Below are positions 53,604 through 62,939 of a stretch of DNA of 64,000 bases, piece after piece. The stretch's first letter is position 1, and each line of letters opens with the position of its first letter. The position numbers and the translations under genes were made by a program. Below the pieces are notes generated by a model that made no database searches, was not told the origin of the DNA, and worked only from the letters and a program-made list of their open reading frames with translations. The DNA is from Candidatus Companilactobacillus pullicola (lineage in GTDB: Bacteria > Bacillota > Bacilli > Lactobacillales > Lactobacillaceae): contig DXCM01000061.1 of the NCBI GenBank assembly GCA_019116025.1, positions 1 to 64,000 of the forward strand, given 5' to 3'.

Positions 53604-56600
53604 TTACTTATTAACAATTTCAATTTTACTACGGCCATCACCAAGCTTCTTAATCAAAACCTGTTGACCAATAGTCTGTTTCATAGATTCAATATGACTG
53701 ATAACACCAACCATACGATTTTGCCCGATAGTTTCCAAAGCGGTCATCGATTTTTCAAGTGTTTCATCATCCAAAGAACCGAAACCTTCATCAACAAATA
53801 AGGCATCAATTTGAACACCATTAGAAGATGATTGGACAACTTCACTCAATGAAAGGGCGATAGAGAGGGCGGCGATAAATGTCTCACCACCAGATAACGT
53901 GTCCGAAGAACGAGATTTACCAGTTTCATTATCAAAAATATTAATATCCAAACCGTGATCACGTATTTTATCGCTAGGGTCATTCGATAATTCAAAAGTA
54001 TAACGATTGTTAGAAAGCAGATTAATAAAGTGGTCGTTAGCGTAATTGAGAACTTTCTGCAAATAGTTTTGAACAACAAAAGTCTCTAATTTCAGCTTAC
54101 TGCTGTTGTTACCTTGACCATTTACGATGTTGTACAAGTCGGATAATTGACTGAATTTCTTAGCAAAGTCGCCTTGTTTAGCGATGATTTCTTTGATACG
54201 ATTCAAGTTCCTTTGGGCATCTTGGAAAGTTCTTTTGGCGTTGGCTACTTGAGAAATTAATTCATCCTTTTTAGCTTGCAAGTTTGTCAAAATTTCTTTG
54301 AGAGCCGACAAGTCAGGCTTTTGTTTGTCGGTCAAAGTGGTAGATAATTCTTCAATTCTCTTTTCCAAACGTGTTTTTTCCTGTTTGTAATTAGAAATTT
54401 TGATTTGTAAATCAGAAAGGAGACCGTCATTTATTTCTTCTAGCCAGTCACGCAAAATCTTCGGATCATCGGATTTAGCAGTGGGGTCAGATAATGCAGA
54501 ATCAATCTGCTTTTGTAATTTGTCGATGGAATTTTTTTGATCGGCTAACTGTTTTTCAACATCCGCAAATTGAGTTTGGTTGTTGGAATACTTGAGCTGA
54601 CTGTCTTGAGCAGTTTTTTGTGTGTCCGCCAATTGCTTTTGATAATCTTCAACAGCCGTATCCAGTTGCTTAATTTCTTTAGCAATTTCTTTACTAGAGC
54701 GAGATTCCGTCCCAACTTTAGTAAGTGTCTGTTCGAGATCACTTTCGTTAGCTTTCAGAGAAGATTTCTTAGTGGCTAAAGCTAATTTGAGCTCAGTCTG
54801 TTTTTCGGCGGCGACTTTATTAGTATCCAGTAATTTGTCGATTTCCACAGTTAACTTATTAGCAGCTGTTAATTGTTCGTTAAGTGAATCAATGGCTTTT
54901 TCAAAAACCTTCTTTGCGGCAGTCATCACGAATTCATCATTGAAAGTTAACTTGGATTTGGCAATCAATTCTTGATAGGTATCTGATAATTGTTGGTTAG
55001 CATTATTTAGAGTGTCTTCAGCAGTATCAAGTTCATCGGTTACTTGAGCAATGTTTTCGTTTAAAGTTTCAACTTCTTTTTGGGCAGAAGCAAAACGATT
55101 TTGTGACTTATCAACTTGTTCCATCGAAGCCTTGAGTTCAGTTTCGTCTGCATCAACGGTTTTAACCATACCCGAGTGGTCAGTAGACCCACAAACAACG
55201 CAAGGTTCTCCGTCAACTAGTTCCTTTTGAAGTTGAGCAATCATCAGGGCTTGACGATGCCCCTTTTTCTCTTGGAAATCAATCTGAGCTTGTTGTAATT
55301 TTTCTTCTTTAGTCTGAAGTTTTTCTTTTAATTCATTTAAATGTTTTTGAAGACGTTGAACTTCTTTCTTAGCACTCAGTTGATGGTTTTCCAGTGGCGT
55401 GAGCGTTTCAACAAAGTTATCTTTCTCATTTGTGATGGCGTCCTTTTGTGTTTGCAGTGTATCACTGTCGGTCAATTGGGCCTTTTTAGCTGCAATTTTT
55501 TCAGTAACTTGTTGAAGTTCCTTATCTTGAGCGGATAACTTATCTTGTAAAGTAGCTAATTCAGGTTTTTGATCAGCAATTTCTTGTTTAAGTTTTTCGA
55601 TACGTTCAACGTCAGGAATTAAAACAGCCAATTTCTTACTTTCAATAGTTTTCTGATCAAAGATATCCTTTTGAGCCGTAAGTTCCTGATTCTTTGTTGT
55701 AGCCAATTGATAATCTTTTTGAGAAATTTCCATTTGAGCCGCTAATTTTTGTTTGCGGTCACTGATATTGCTTAATTCGGTAGTTTTACTATCTAAATCA
55801 CGGACAATATCTTTCAAACTGTCAGCCCATTGTAATTCGGCAACGTGTTTTTGATTGGCAGAGATGTCAGTTTTTTTATTTACAATAGTCAGCTGGTAAT
55901 CCTGTTTAGCAGTATCTAAGTCAGTGAATTGCTTGTCTAAATCCTTGGCCGTTTGAAAATTTTTATCAGCTGTTTGAACTTGTCTATTAATTTCATCAGT
56001 CTGTTTTTCTACTTTATTGAAGTCCTCATGTCGTTTTTCGACGAATTCTTCGAGGAGGACCATTTTTTGCTCATCAGCCTCGTGACTTAATTGTTCTTTT
56101 TCTTCGTCAGTCCAATTATCGGAATCCATTTGAGCAGCTAAATCAGTAGCAAAGGCTTCATTTTTCTTTTTGTCAGTAGTGTAGAGATCTCTTAATTTAT
56201 TAGCAAAGTCAGAATAAAGCTGTGTACCAAAAATCTTTTTTAGGATGGCTTCCTTGGCATCTGTTTTTGACTTTAAAAATTCGGAAAAATCATTTTGAGG
56301 TAACAGAATAATCTTCTTAAATTGTTCTGCCGAAAGGTTGAGGATTTCAGCAATGGCAGTACCGACATCGCTAGGTTTAGCAGCTATACTATCAATCTCG
56401 GTTCCGCCGACTTTATCCACAATTGCTAATTTGGCAATTGGTTTTTTATCCACAAGATTGTCACCACGTTGACTTTTTAGCCACTGTTCAGGACGGCGAA
56501 CAATTCGATAAAGATTATTTCCCTGTTCAAAATAGAAAGTTACTTCGGTTGCTTTATCGATGGGGGCAAATTGACTGCGCATTTCTCGAGCATCACGGCC

Positions 56601-56774
56601 ATCAGTTGTAGTACTGCCGAAGAGGGCAAAGGTCATGGCATCAAAAATCGTTGATTTACCAGCACCAGTATCACCACCGATAAGAAAAATCGGTGCTTCA
56701 TCCAATTTTCGAAAGTCGATACTAGAATCTTCATGGGGTCCGAAATAATTCATCTGTAAGTAAATAGGTTTCAA
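53604..56774 (-). CDS. sbcC: SbcC, ATPase subunit of the SbcCD nuclease
   Basis: The 1056-aa SMC-like subunit of the SbcCD (Rad50-Mre11 type) nuclease that cuts DNA hairpins and processes double-strand ends. Walker A is GGDTGAGKST (about residues 34-43), two long coiled coils fill residues about 180-850, and the zinc hook is CVVC (about 527-530) in the middle. The ABC signature LSGGETF and Walker B ALFVDEGF are near the C terminus. It begins 2 bases after the sbcD stop, in the same transcript. The window holds many long palindromes, which are substrates of this enzyme class. Confidence 0.97.
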   Translation of the reverse strand: MKPIYLQMNYFGPHEDSSIDFRKLDEAPIFLIGGDTGAGKSTIFDAMTFALFGSTTTDGRDAREMRSQFAPIDKATEVTFYFEQGNNLYRIVRRPEQWLKSQRGDNLVDKKPIAKLAIVDKVGGTEIDSIAAKPSDVGTAIAEILNLSAEQFKKIILLPQNDFSEFLKSKTDAKEAILKKIFGTQLYSDFANKLRDLYTTDKKKNEAFATDLAAQMDSDNWTDEEKEQLSHEADEQKMVLLEEFVEKRHEDFNKVEKQTDEINRQVQTADKNFQTAKDLDKQFTDLDTAKQDYQLTIVNKKTDISANQKHVAELQWADSLKDIVRDLDSKTTELSNISDRKQKLAAQMEISQKDYQLATTKNQELTAQKDIFDQKTIESKKLAVLIPDVERIEKLKQEIADQKPELATLQDKLSAQDKELQQVTEKIAAKKAQLTDSDTLQTQKDAITNEKDNFVETLTPLENHQLSAKKEVQRLQKHLNELKEKLQTKEEKLQQAQIDFQEKKGHRQALMIAQLQKELVDGEPCVVCGSTDHSGMVKTVDADETELKASMEQVDKSQNRFASAQKEVETLNENIAQVTDELDTAEDTLNNANQQLSDTYQELIAKSKLTFNDEFVMTAAKKVFEKAIDSLNEQLTAANKLTVEIDKLLDTNKVAAEKQTELKLALATKKSSLKANESDLEQTLTKVGTESRSSKEIAKEIKQLDTAVEDYQKQLADTQKTAQDSQLKYSNNQTQFADVEKQLADQKNSIDKLQKQIDSALSDPTAKSDDPKILRDWLEEINDGLLSDLQIKISNYKQEKTRLEKRIEELSTTLTDKQKPDLSALKEILTNLQAKKDELISQVANAKRTFQDAQRNLNRIKEIIAKQGDFAKKFSQLSDLYNIVNGQGNNSSKLKLETFVVQNYLQKVLNYANDHFINLLSNNRYTFELSNDPSDKIRDHGLDINIFDNETGKSRSSDTLSGGETFIAALSIALSLSEVVQSSSNGVQIDALFVDEGFGSLDDETLEKSMTALETIGQNRMVGVISHIESMKQTIGQQVLIKKLGDGRSKIEIVNK

Positions 56775-56776
56775 AA

Positions 56777-57955
56777 TTATTTCTCCTTTCTTAAATCAAC
56801 AAAAATTTTATCCACAATTTGTTTTTGAGTCTTGGATAAATCATTTCCAGTTATGCTGTGGAAAAATTGGTCAACTGTTTCATCTGGACTCAATTCACTA
56901 ATGTTTTGCACAGCTTGAGTCTGTTTATCTTGATAAATATTCTCATAGTCGAGCTCGACAATGGTTCCGTAAATCTCTTGTAATTGAGCACGAACGTTGA
57001 TGTGCTTGCTGCGGTCAAAATTCTTCACAGTGATAGCAAACCAGGCTGTATCGATTGGCTGTTTTTTATAAAAAACAGGATCGGTTAAGGTATCCCAATC
57101 TTCTTGCAACACAATTAAGTCAGTGTGAGGTTTGATTTCCTTAAAGGTACGGGTGATTTTATCGTCATTGATCTCAACAATATCGACACCTTTGCCCTTA
57201 TTTTTGATGCGAGCTTCTTTGACATTGAACTTCACAGGACTACCAGAATAACGGATTGTTTCACTTGGAGAAGCGAAGCGAGTATGAATGTGGCCCATCA
57301 TAACATAGTCAAACATGTTAAATTGATCAGCCGTCAAATTGGCTAGGCCACCGACAGTGGAAGTAGTCTCGCTAGTTAGTTCGATCTTCGTATCCTTATT
57401 TGGCGTGACCGCAAAGTGAGTGATGAGTAAGTGCTTCTTATTAGGATCAAACTTCTTTTTGATGTCTTCTAAAACCAGATTCATAGCATCAGTTATCGTA
57501 TGAATTTTTTGAGTATCTTCTTCAGGAACACCTTGTTGATGGTAGTAAGCTCTGACATCCATTGGATCAAAAAATGGCAACATAAAGATTTGAGCTTCAG
57601 GAGTCTCAATAGGAGTGAAGGCTTCACTGACTAAAGTGTTGAGGTGGAAATTATTGTATTCCATCCATTCACGACCGTAATTCAAACGTTTAGCGCCATC
57701 ATGATTTCCGGAAATAGCGTAAATAGGGAAGTGATGGTCGATATTCATTTCTTTAAACATTTCATTTAAAGTTGTGACGGCATCAACGTTAGGAATGGCA
57801 CGATCGTAAATATCACCCGCAATGACAATACCGTCGACGTGTTCTTCTAAAGCAATTTTTAAAATTTGTTGGAAAGCGGCTTTTTGTTCATCAAGCAATG
57901 AGTAGCCGTTTAGAGTCCGACCAATGTGCCAGTCGGCAGTATGTAAAAGTTTCAT
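56777..57955 (-). CDS. sbcD: SbcD, nuclease subunit of SbcCD
   Basis: The 392-aa Mre11-like metallo-phosphoesterase of SbcCD. All phosphoesterase motifs are present: TADWHIGRTL, VIAGDIYDRAIP, AISGNHDGAKR, LITHFAV and MGHIHTR. The C-terminal capping domain binds SbcC. The start at 57955 follows a CGGAGGAA ribosome site. It is the first gene of the sbcDC operon. Confidence 0.97.
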   Translation of the reverse strand: MKLLHTADWHIGRTLNGYSLLDEQKAAFQQILKIALEEHVDGIVIAGDIYDRAIPNVDAVTTLNEMFKEMNIDHHFPIYAISGNHDGAKRLNYGREWMEYNNFHLNTLVSEAFTPIETPEAQIFMLPFFDPMDVRAYYHQQGVPEEDTQKIHTITDAMNLVLEDIKKKFDPNKKHLLITHFAVTPNKDTKIELTSETTSTVGGLANLTADQFNMFDYVMMGHIHTRFASPSETIRYSGSPVKFNVKEARIKNKGKGVDIVEINDDKITRTFKEIKPHTDLIVLQEDWDTLTDPVFYKKQPIDTAWFAITVKNFDRSKHINVRAQLQEIYGTIVELDYENIYQDKQTQAVQNISELSPDETVDQFFHSITGNDLSKTQKQIVDKIFVDLRKEK

Positions 57956-58073
57956 ATTATTCCTCCGTAAAGATTATATTCTACTTCCTTTGTACGTCGA
58001 AAAATTGTTTTTAGCAATATTAAATTACGAAAGGATTTTTAATTCGTATTTGTCTTTTGGAATTGAACGGAAT

Positions 58074-58111
58074 AAAAAAGTGAGTGCTAAGGTTCTAGTA
58101 CTCACTTTTTT
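58074..58111. terminator. Hairpin terminator upstream of sbcD
   Basis: AAAAAAGTGAGT pairs with ACTCACTTTTTT. It lies between sbcD and the repeat R3 and can end transcripts from either side, such as the pepD transcript coming through R3. Confidence 0.85.
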
Positions 58112-58138
58112 GGTTCATATGTGGTTTTCTTCTGTTCT

Positions 58139-58417
58139 TAATAACCATGGTTTTGTGCAGAATAGTGGAAATGAGTTCCACAAGCCAGATCCCTGTGCTT
58201 TGCCTGACTTCACGAACTGTCTGCTTCGCAGCTAATTCGCAAAGTCTTGCAAATGCTCAGAATCTAAGCGGGCTTGTTCCACTCTCTAATGGAAATGAGC
58301 TACGCAGGGGCAACTCCTTCCGGTTAAGTCAACTTTCTCTGCCGGCGCTTCGCTGCCGACTGAGAAAGTAGTCTTAATCCTCGGGAGCTGACCGCCCCTG
58401 CTTCGCTCTCTGCTCTA
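58139..58417 (-). repeat. Palindromic repeat family 2, double copy R3 (types A and B)
   Basis: Two elements in tandem: type A (58139 to about 58289, nearly identical to R4 in inverse order) and type B (about 58288-58412, like R2). They join at CTCTCTAATGGAAATGAGC, so that the end of one is the beginning of the next. The type B hairpin is AACTTTCTC / GAGAAAGT with CTGCCGGC / GCCGAC inside. On the minus strand the element starts with AGAGAGCGAAGC right after the pepD stop codon TAG (58417-58415). Confidence 0.85.
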
Positions 58418-59824
58418 ATCGTTCAGATTGTAACGTAACTTCATATGTTCTGAACCCATTGTAACCATGTCTCCGAGTAGCTTAGTTTGTTTCTCAAAGG
58501 CTACGTCGGCTAATTTCTTATTAGCTTCTTCAAGATACTTTTCGGCATCGTTTTGGTTGGCGATTTCCTTGTCGGTATCATTTTGAATCTTGCGATATGT
58601 ACTCATGGCATCTAGTTCATAATCGTTTCTCATATCAACGTATAGATCGTAATCTGTATCGCCTAATAGGGCTGTGGTACAGCTTAACCAGTACATGTTG
58701 TTCATGTCGAATTTGCCTGTGGCATTCTTGTATTGTGCTGGTGTGTCGTTTACGTTGGCATAGAATGGTACTACGGTATTAAAGGTATTGGCACCGTATG
58801 CTAACCAGTGAATTCCGGCAATTTCTGCGGGAACGTTATTTCTGATTTGTAGAATATGAACGTCGTGGTTTCTGTTGATACCAATTGGTCTGAAGAGCTT
58901 CTTTTCAGCTTCGGTACCTGATCCATAAACGTCATACTTAGTATTTTCAAAGTGTGAGCTCAAGACGAACTTAACATCTTCGATGGAAATCTTACGGTTG
59001 GCGTGGCAGATGAATGGTAGGTCTTGGTTCATTGGATCATCTGGTGTGTCGTCAGGGCTGAAGAATTTTTGTCCAGACCAAGCACGAGGGTTGTTGTAGA
59101 CGGTATCTTTAATTGATGAACTACCCAAGATATGTCTTAAGTTATATTGATCGAAATCAGGATTCAAATTGTTTTGATCAATAAGGTCTTTCAAATCAGC
59201 TGAACATAGTGTGTCAGTTGAATCAAAGTCGAAATTGTCGATGTTCATACGGTTGGGTGCAACTACATAAGCATCATCAGGAATACGAACAGCTGCCCAG
59301 TGATGTCCACCGATTGTTTCTAACCACCAAACTTCTTCGTTATCGGAAAAAGCAATTCCGTTTGGTTCGTAAGTTCCATACTTTTCTAGCAAAGCACCAA
59401 GACGTTTAACACCATCTTTAGCACTGTGGATGTATGGAAGAACTACGGTTACAAGGTCTTCTTCACCAAGTCCGTTTTCAACGAATGGGTCCAAGCCTAA
59501 GACGCGTGAGTTAGTAGTAATAGTTTCGGTCGCTGACATAGCGATGTTTTCGCTGTTAATACCGGCTGCGGGCCAGATTCCGTTTGTCAAAATTGAGTTA
59601 GGAATTGAAGTGTAACGTAGAGGGTTATCAGGCAAAGATACGTTGACTTTACTGATAACTGAAGTGTAATCCTTAGGTTGATCTTCGGGATTAACTACTA
59701 CAAAACGTTGAGGATCAAGTGCTTCGTGACCATCATCGTTTCTAGAAATAATTGTTGAACCATCAATAGAAGCTTTTTTACCAACTAAAATTGATGTACA
59801 TGAACCTTTAATACGCTTTTCCAT
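58415..59824 (-). CDS. pepD: C69-family dipeptidase
   Basis: A dipeptidase A of peptidase family C69 (469 aa), an Ntn-hydrolase releasing amino acids from dipeptides of broad specificity. The nucleophile Cys is near the N terminus in [25 protein letters not shown] (Cys9). Further conserved pieces are [61 protein letters not shown] and [14 protein letters not shown]. No signal peptide is seen, as usual for lactobacillar PepD. It is a single gene; its stop codon abuts repeat R3. Confidence 0.95.
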   Translation of the reverse strand: MEKRIKGSCTSILVGKKASIDGSTIISRNDDGHEALDPQRFVVVNPEDQPKDYTSVISKVNVSLPDNPLRYTSIPNSILTNGIWPAAGINSENIAMSATETITTNSRVLGLDPFVENGLGEEDLVTVVLPYIHSAKDGVKRLGALLEKYGTYEPNGIAFSDNEEVWWLETIGGHHWAAVRIPDDAYVVAPNRMNIDNFDFDSTDTLCSADLKDLIDQNNLNPDFDQYNLRHILGSSSIKDTVYNNPRAWSGQKFFSPDDTPDDPMNQDLPFICHANRKISIEDVKFVLSSHFENTKYDVYGSGTEAEKKLFRPIGINRNHDVHILQIRNNVPAEIAGIHWLAYGANTFNTVVPFYANVNDTPAQYKNATGKFDMNNMYWLSCTTALLGDTDYDLYVDMRNDYELDAMSTYRKIQNDTDKEIANQNDAEKYLEEANKKLADVAFEKQTKLLGDMVTMGSEHMKLRYNLND

Positions 59825-59895
59825 TATTTAAATCGCTCCCTTTATGGTTATTGATAGTTTAATTATAACTGGTTTGACTGGTGAAACCAAATGGA

Positions 59896-60537
59896 CTAAT
59901 TATTGATCTGTGCATACGTATCATAATACTCATTAATGATTGTGTGGGTAAAAGTTTTGATTTGTTCAGATATCACTACTTCTGGCTTAACTAATAAGGA
60001 GTGAATCTGATAAATAAAATACTCTTTTAAGTACTGTTCTCCTTTTTCCAGACTTATTTGATTAGTTCTGACATTATCCAAAATGCCATGAATATTGATT
60101 TGATTTTGGAAAAGTAGGAATTCTGCGGAAACATCATTAATAATCAATTGTTGCTGTTGGGCGGCTTGATAATATTTTTCTAAAGCTTGGAAATATTTTT
60201 CGTAGCCGTGACTAAATTGACGATACATTTGTGGATAAGCTTGTTTTAATTCAGTTTTGAACAATTCTGTGGTCGAACCCATCAATAAGAGGGAATTCAA
60301 AATAGTTGGTAGTAAATTCTCATCCGCAACTTTTGTAGGGATGGGATTTTTTTGTAGAAATTCTAAGTGTCGTTGAACAACTGATTGGACGATCTCATCT
60401 TTATTTTTAAAGTAGATATAGAGTTTGGCACGACTGATGCCGGCCATTTTTGCTAAATCTACCATTGAAAAGTTATCGAATCCTTGTATGAGAATGATGT
60501 GGTTAAATTTGATAATTAATTCTTCTTTTGGTGTCAT
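59896..60537 (-). CDS. TetR-family repressor
   Basis: A 213-aa TetR-type regulator. The HTH is in residues 5-50 (ELIIKFNHIILIQGFDNFSMVDLAKMAGISRAKLYIYFKNKDEIVQSVVQRH); the rest is a helical ligand domain. ATG 60537, preceded by TTGGAGG, is preferred to the longer frame, whose 17 extra residues cover the promoter. It diverges from a reductase gene, and an inverted repeat overlaps the reductase promoter, so repression of that gene, and of itself, is likely. Confidence 0.9.
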   Translation of the reverse strand: MTPKEELIIKFNHIILIQGFDNFSMVDLAKMAGISRAKLYIYFKNKDEIVQSVVQRHLEFLQKNPIPTKVADENLLPTILNSLLLMGSTTELFKTELKQAYPQMYRQFSHGYEKYFQALEKYYQAAQQQQLIINDVSAEFLLFQNQINIHGILDNVRTNQISLEKGEQYLKEYFIYQIHSLLVKPEVVISEQIKTFTHTIINEYYDTYAQINN

Positions 60538-60572
60538 GCAATAATACCTCCAAAAATAATTATAACATTTGT

Positions 60573-60625
60573 TTGACAAAATAGACACTTAATAGTATTA
60601 TTTGTCTAAATTAAACAAACAGAGG
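60573..60625 (+). promoter_or_regulatory. Reductase promoter with TetR operator candidate
   Basis: TTGACA (60573-60578) and TATTAT (60596-60601) are 17 bases apart. The half-sites TGTTTG..TAGACA (60570-60587) and TGTCTA..AAACAAACA (60603-60621) form an imperfect inverted repeat that covers the -35 and the start of transcription. Confidence 0.65.
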
Positions 60626-60634
60626 ACATAAATT

Positions 60635-61639
60635 ATGAAAAAAGTTATTGTAACAGGTGGTACAGGATTCGTTGCAGGATGGGTGATCGTCGATTTTCTT
60701 AATGCAGGATATGAGGTCAGTACTAGTGTGCGCTCAATGAAAAAAACAGATCATTTAGAAAAGGAAATTGCTGGAGCGGTTTCTAAAGATGAAATGAAGA
60801 ATCTTAGTTTCTTTGAGGCTGATCTAACTAGCGATAAGAATTGGGTAGAAAGTATTAAAGGTGCTGATGGCGTGATCCACGTAGCTTCACCAATGGGGAA
60901 TGGAATTCAAACGGTTGAAGAATTGGTTAATGTTGCCAAGAATGGAACACTTACAGTTCTAAAAGCAGCTAAAGCAGCTGGCGTTAAGCGAGTAGTAATG
61001 ACTAGTTCACAGGCAGCATCTACTCCTGAAAGTGGTAGTACCGCCGTTTTGGATGAGAGTTTTTGGACGGATGTTAAGAATCCAGATTTAGATCCTTATC
61101 GTATTTCAAAGGTTGAGTCTGAGAAAGCTGCTTGGGAATATGCCAAAGAAGAGGGTATGGAATTGACAACAGTACTTCCAGGTGCAATCTTTGGTCCTAT
61201 TTTGTCAGATAAAGCGGTCAGTTCTAATCGAATTCTGTTACAAATGTTAAACGGATTGCCAATGACACCACATGTTCCGTTAGAAATTTCGGATGTTAGA
61301 GATTTAGCCAGGCTGCACCGATTAGCCTTTGAGAATCCCGTTGCTATTGGAAAAAGATACCTAGCTGCTTCTCAAGTATTACAGATGGCAGATGTAGAAA
61401 AGATTTATCAGACTAATTTCCCATATAAAAAAATTAAAATCAGAATGATGCCTAATACAGTGACTAAATTATTAGCGCGCTTCGTTCCTAGCTTGCGTGC
61501 ATTAGTACCAATGTTGGATCGTAAATATCGTCATACGACTGCCGCTGCGGAAAATGATTTGGGCTGGACACAACATAAACCAGAAGAAACAATCATGGAT
61601 GCAGCTAAAACTTTGATTAAATTAGGACTTGATAAATAA
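60635..61639 (+). CDS. NAD-dependent aldehyde/ketone reductase, extended SDR family
   Basis: A 334-aa extended short-chain dehydrogenase of the dihydroflavonol-reductase / aldehyde-reductase type. The dinucleotide-binding motif is VTGGTGFVAGWV (residues 5-16), the catalytic Tyr-Lys pair is in DPYRISKVESEKAAW, and VIHVASPMGNGIQ and LPGAIFGP are typical of the subgroup. Such enzymes reduce reactive aldehydes and ketones with NADPH. It is divergent from the TetR repressor. The start follows AGAGGAC. Confidence 0.9.
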   Translation: MKKVIVTGGTGFVAGWVIVDFLNAGYEVSTSVRSMKKTDHLEKEIAGAVSKDEMKNLSFFEADLTSDKNWVESIKGADGVIHVASPMGNGIQTVEELVNVAKNGTLTVLKAAKAAGVKRVVMTSSQAASTPESGSTAVLDESFWTDVKNPDLDPYRISKVESEKAAWEYAKEEGMELTTVLPGAIFGPILSDKAVSSNRILLQMLNGLPMTPHVPLEISDVRDLARLHRLAFENPVAIGKRYLAASQVLQMADVEKIYQTNFPYKKIKIRMMPNTVTKLLARFVPSLRALVPMLDRKYRHTTAAAENDLGWTQHKPEETIMDAAKTLIKLGLDK

Positions 61640-61653
61640 TTTTGAAAAAACAA

Positions 61654-61684
61654 TTGACCTAGACCACACTCTAAGTACTATTGT
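61654..61684 (+). promoter_or_regulatory. MerR-type promoter of the aldo-keto reductase gene
   Basis: TTGACC (61654-61659) and TATTGT (61679-61684) are 19 bases apart. The spacer carries the dyad ACCTAGA..TCTAAGT (one mismatch, 6-base gap). A stretched 19-base spacer with a central dyad is the hallmark of MerR-activated promoters. TACTAT at 61676-61681 with a 16-base spacer is an alternative -10. No MerR gene is in the window. Confidence 0.6.
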
Positions 61685-61721
61685 TAAATCGTTGAGAAAA
61701 ACGAAAGGAACTTAAAAACTT

Positions 61722-62675
61722 ATGAAACAACTAAATATTGGTAACACAAATTGGAAAGCATCAGCTGTTGCATTAGGAATCATGCGCATGGAAGCTTTAT
61801 CAGCTAAAGATGCAGCCAAAACACTTGAAGCCGCTGTTGAAAGTGGTATTAACTATATTGATTCAGCCGATATCTATGGTATGGGTAATTCCGAAAAAGT
61901 TTTCGGACAAGCTATGAAAGAAGCAAACATCTCACGTGATGATGTCTATATTCAATCAAAAGGTGGAATCGTCTTTGATCCAGCTCGTAGTCACGGAAGT
62001 TTTGTTTTCGGTAAAAGATATGAATTCTCAAAGAAACATATCATTGAAGCCGTTGACGGAATCCTAGATAGAATGCAAATTGATTATCTAGATTCATTCT
62101 TATTGCACCGTCCAGATCCATTGATGGAACCAGAAGAAGTAGCCGAAGCCTTCGACGAATTGCAAAGAGATGGAAAAGTAAGACACTTCGGTGTTTCCAA
62201 CTTCAATCCCCAACAATTCCAAATGCTACAAGAAGCCGTTGACCAAAAATTATTGATCAATCAATTACAATTCAGTATCGCCCACACAGGAATGATCGAT
62301 TACGGCATGCACACAAACATGACCGATGCTCGTTCTATAAATCATGACGGAGGACTATTAGAATTCTCCAGAAGAATGGGAACAACAATCCAAGCATGGT
62401 CACCATTCCAATATGGGATGTTTGAAGGAACCTTCATCGGCAGTGACAAATTCCCAGAATTGAATGCTAAGTTACAAGAATTGGCAGACAAGTATGGAGT
62501 AAGTAAGAATGCCATAGCAGTAGCATGGATCTTAAGACATCCAGCAGGAATTCAAGTGTTGATAGGAACAATGAATCCAGAACACGTAATTGATAGTGCA
62601 AAAGGTGCCGATGTGGAACTTACTAAACAAGAGTGGTACGACGTATACTTCGCAGCAGGAAATGACTTGCCTTAG
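61722..62675 (+). CDS. Aldo/keto reductase, YdhF-like
   Basis: A 317-aa NADPH-dependent aldo/keto reductase with a (beta/alpha)8 barrel. The catalytic tetrad is visible: Asp and Tyr in YIDSADIYGMGNSE, Lys in IQSKGG and His in FLLHRPDP. Cofactor-binding pieces are FGVSNFNPQQF and GTMNPEHV near the C terminus. It resembles E. coli YdhF. It detoxifies aldehydes or ketones; the physiological substrate is unknown. It has a MerR-type promoter of its own, 82 bases after the SDR gene. Its stop codon TAG (62673-62675) lies in the beginning of repeat R4. Confidence 0.93.
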   Translation: MKQLNIGNTNWKASAVALGIMRMEALSAKDAAKTLEAAVESGINYIDSADIYGMGNSEKVFGQAMKEANISRDDVYIQSKGGIVFDPARSHGSFVFGKRYEFSKKHIIEAVDGILDRMQIDYLDSFLLHRPDPLMEPEEVAEAFDELQRDGKVRHFGVSNFNPQQFQMLQEAVDQKLLINQLQFSIAHTGMIDYGMHTNMTDARSINHDGGLLEFSRRMGTTIQAWSPFQYGMFEGTFIGSDKFPELNAKLQELADKYGVSKNAIAVAWILRHPAGIQVLIGTMNPEHVIDSAKGADVELTKQEWYDVYFAAGNDLP

Positions 62676-62823
62676 AGAGTGGAACAAGCCCGCTTAGATT
62701 CTGAGCATTTGCAGGACTTTGCGAATTGGCTGCGTAGCAGACAGTTCGTGAAGTCAGGCAAAGCACAGGAATCTGGCTTGTGGAACTCGTTTCCACTATA
62801 AAGCAGAGAAGCATGGTTATTTA
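62673..62823 (+). repeat. Palindromic repeat family 2, copy R4 (type A)
   Basis: It begins with TAGAGAGTGGAACAAGCC, ends with GGCTTGTGGAACTCG, TTTCCACTATAAAGCA and the CATGGTTAT outer motif. Terminal arms ACAAGCC/GGCTTGT pair. The interior matches the type A part of R3 at over 90 percent by eye. The first three bases are the aldo-keto reductase stop codon. Confidence 0.85.
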
Positions 62824-62896
62824 AAAATAGAAGATAACCAGTTAAGAAAAGAACCATGGTTATCTAATCCAGAATCCAAGCATCAAGAAAAAATAC

Positions 62897-62937
62897 AAAA
62901 AACCGCTAAACTCTTTTTTTGAGTCTAGCGGTTTTTA
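62897..62937. terminator. Bidirectional terminator downstream of R4 and the mscS gene
   Basis: AAAACCGCTAAACTC pairs with GAGTCTAGCGGTTTT around a T-rich loop. Confidence 0.9.
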
Positions 62938-62939
62938 AA

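Noticed and set aside
58139-58417. Open frames within the stop-codon repeats as small proteins
   Set aside because: The frames follow palindromic repeat sequence, occur in both directions, and are not kept between copies.
1507-62823. CRISPR array or insertion sequence as source of the repeats
   Set aside because: The copies are dispersed, not regularly spaced, have no spacers and encode no transposase; at most they are non-autonomous elements.
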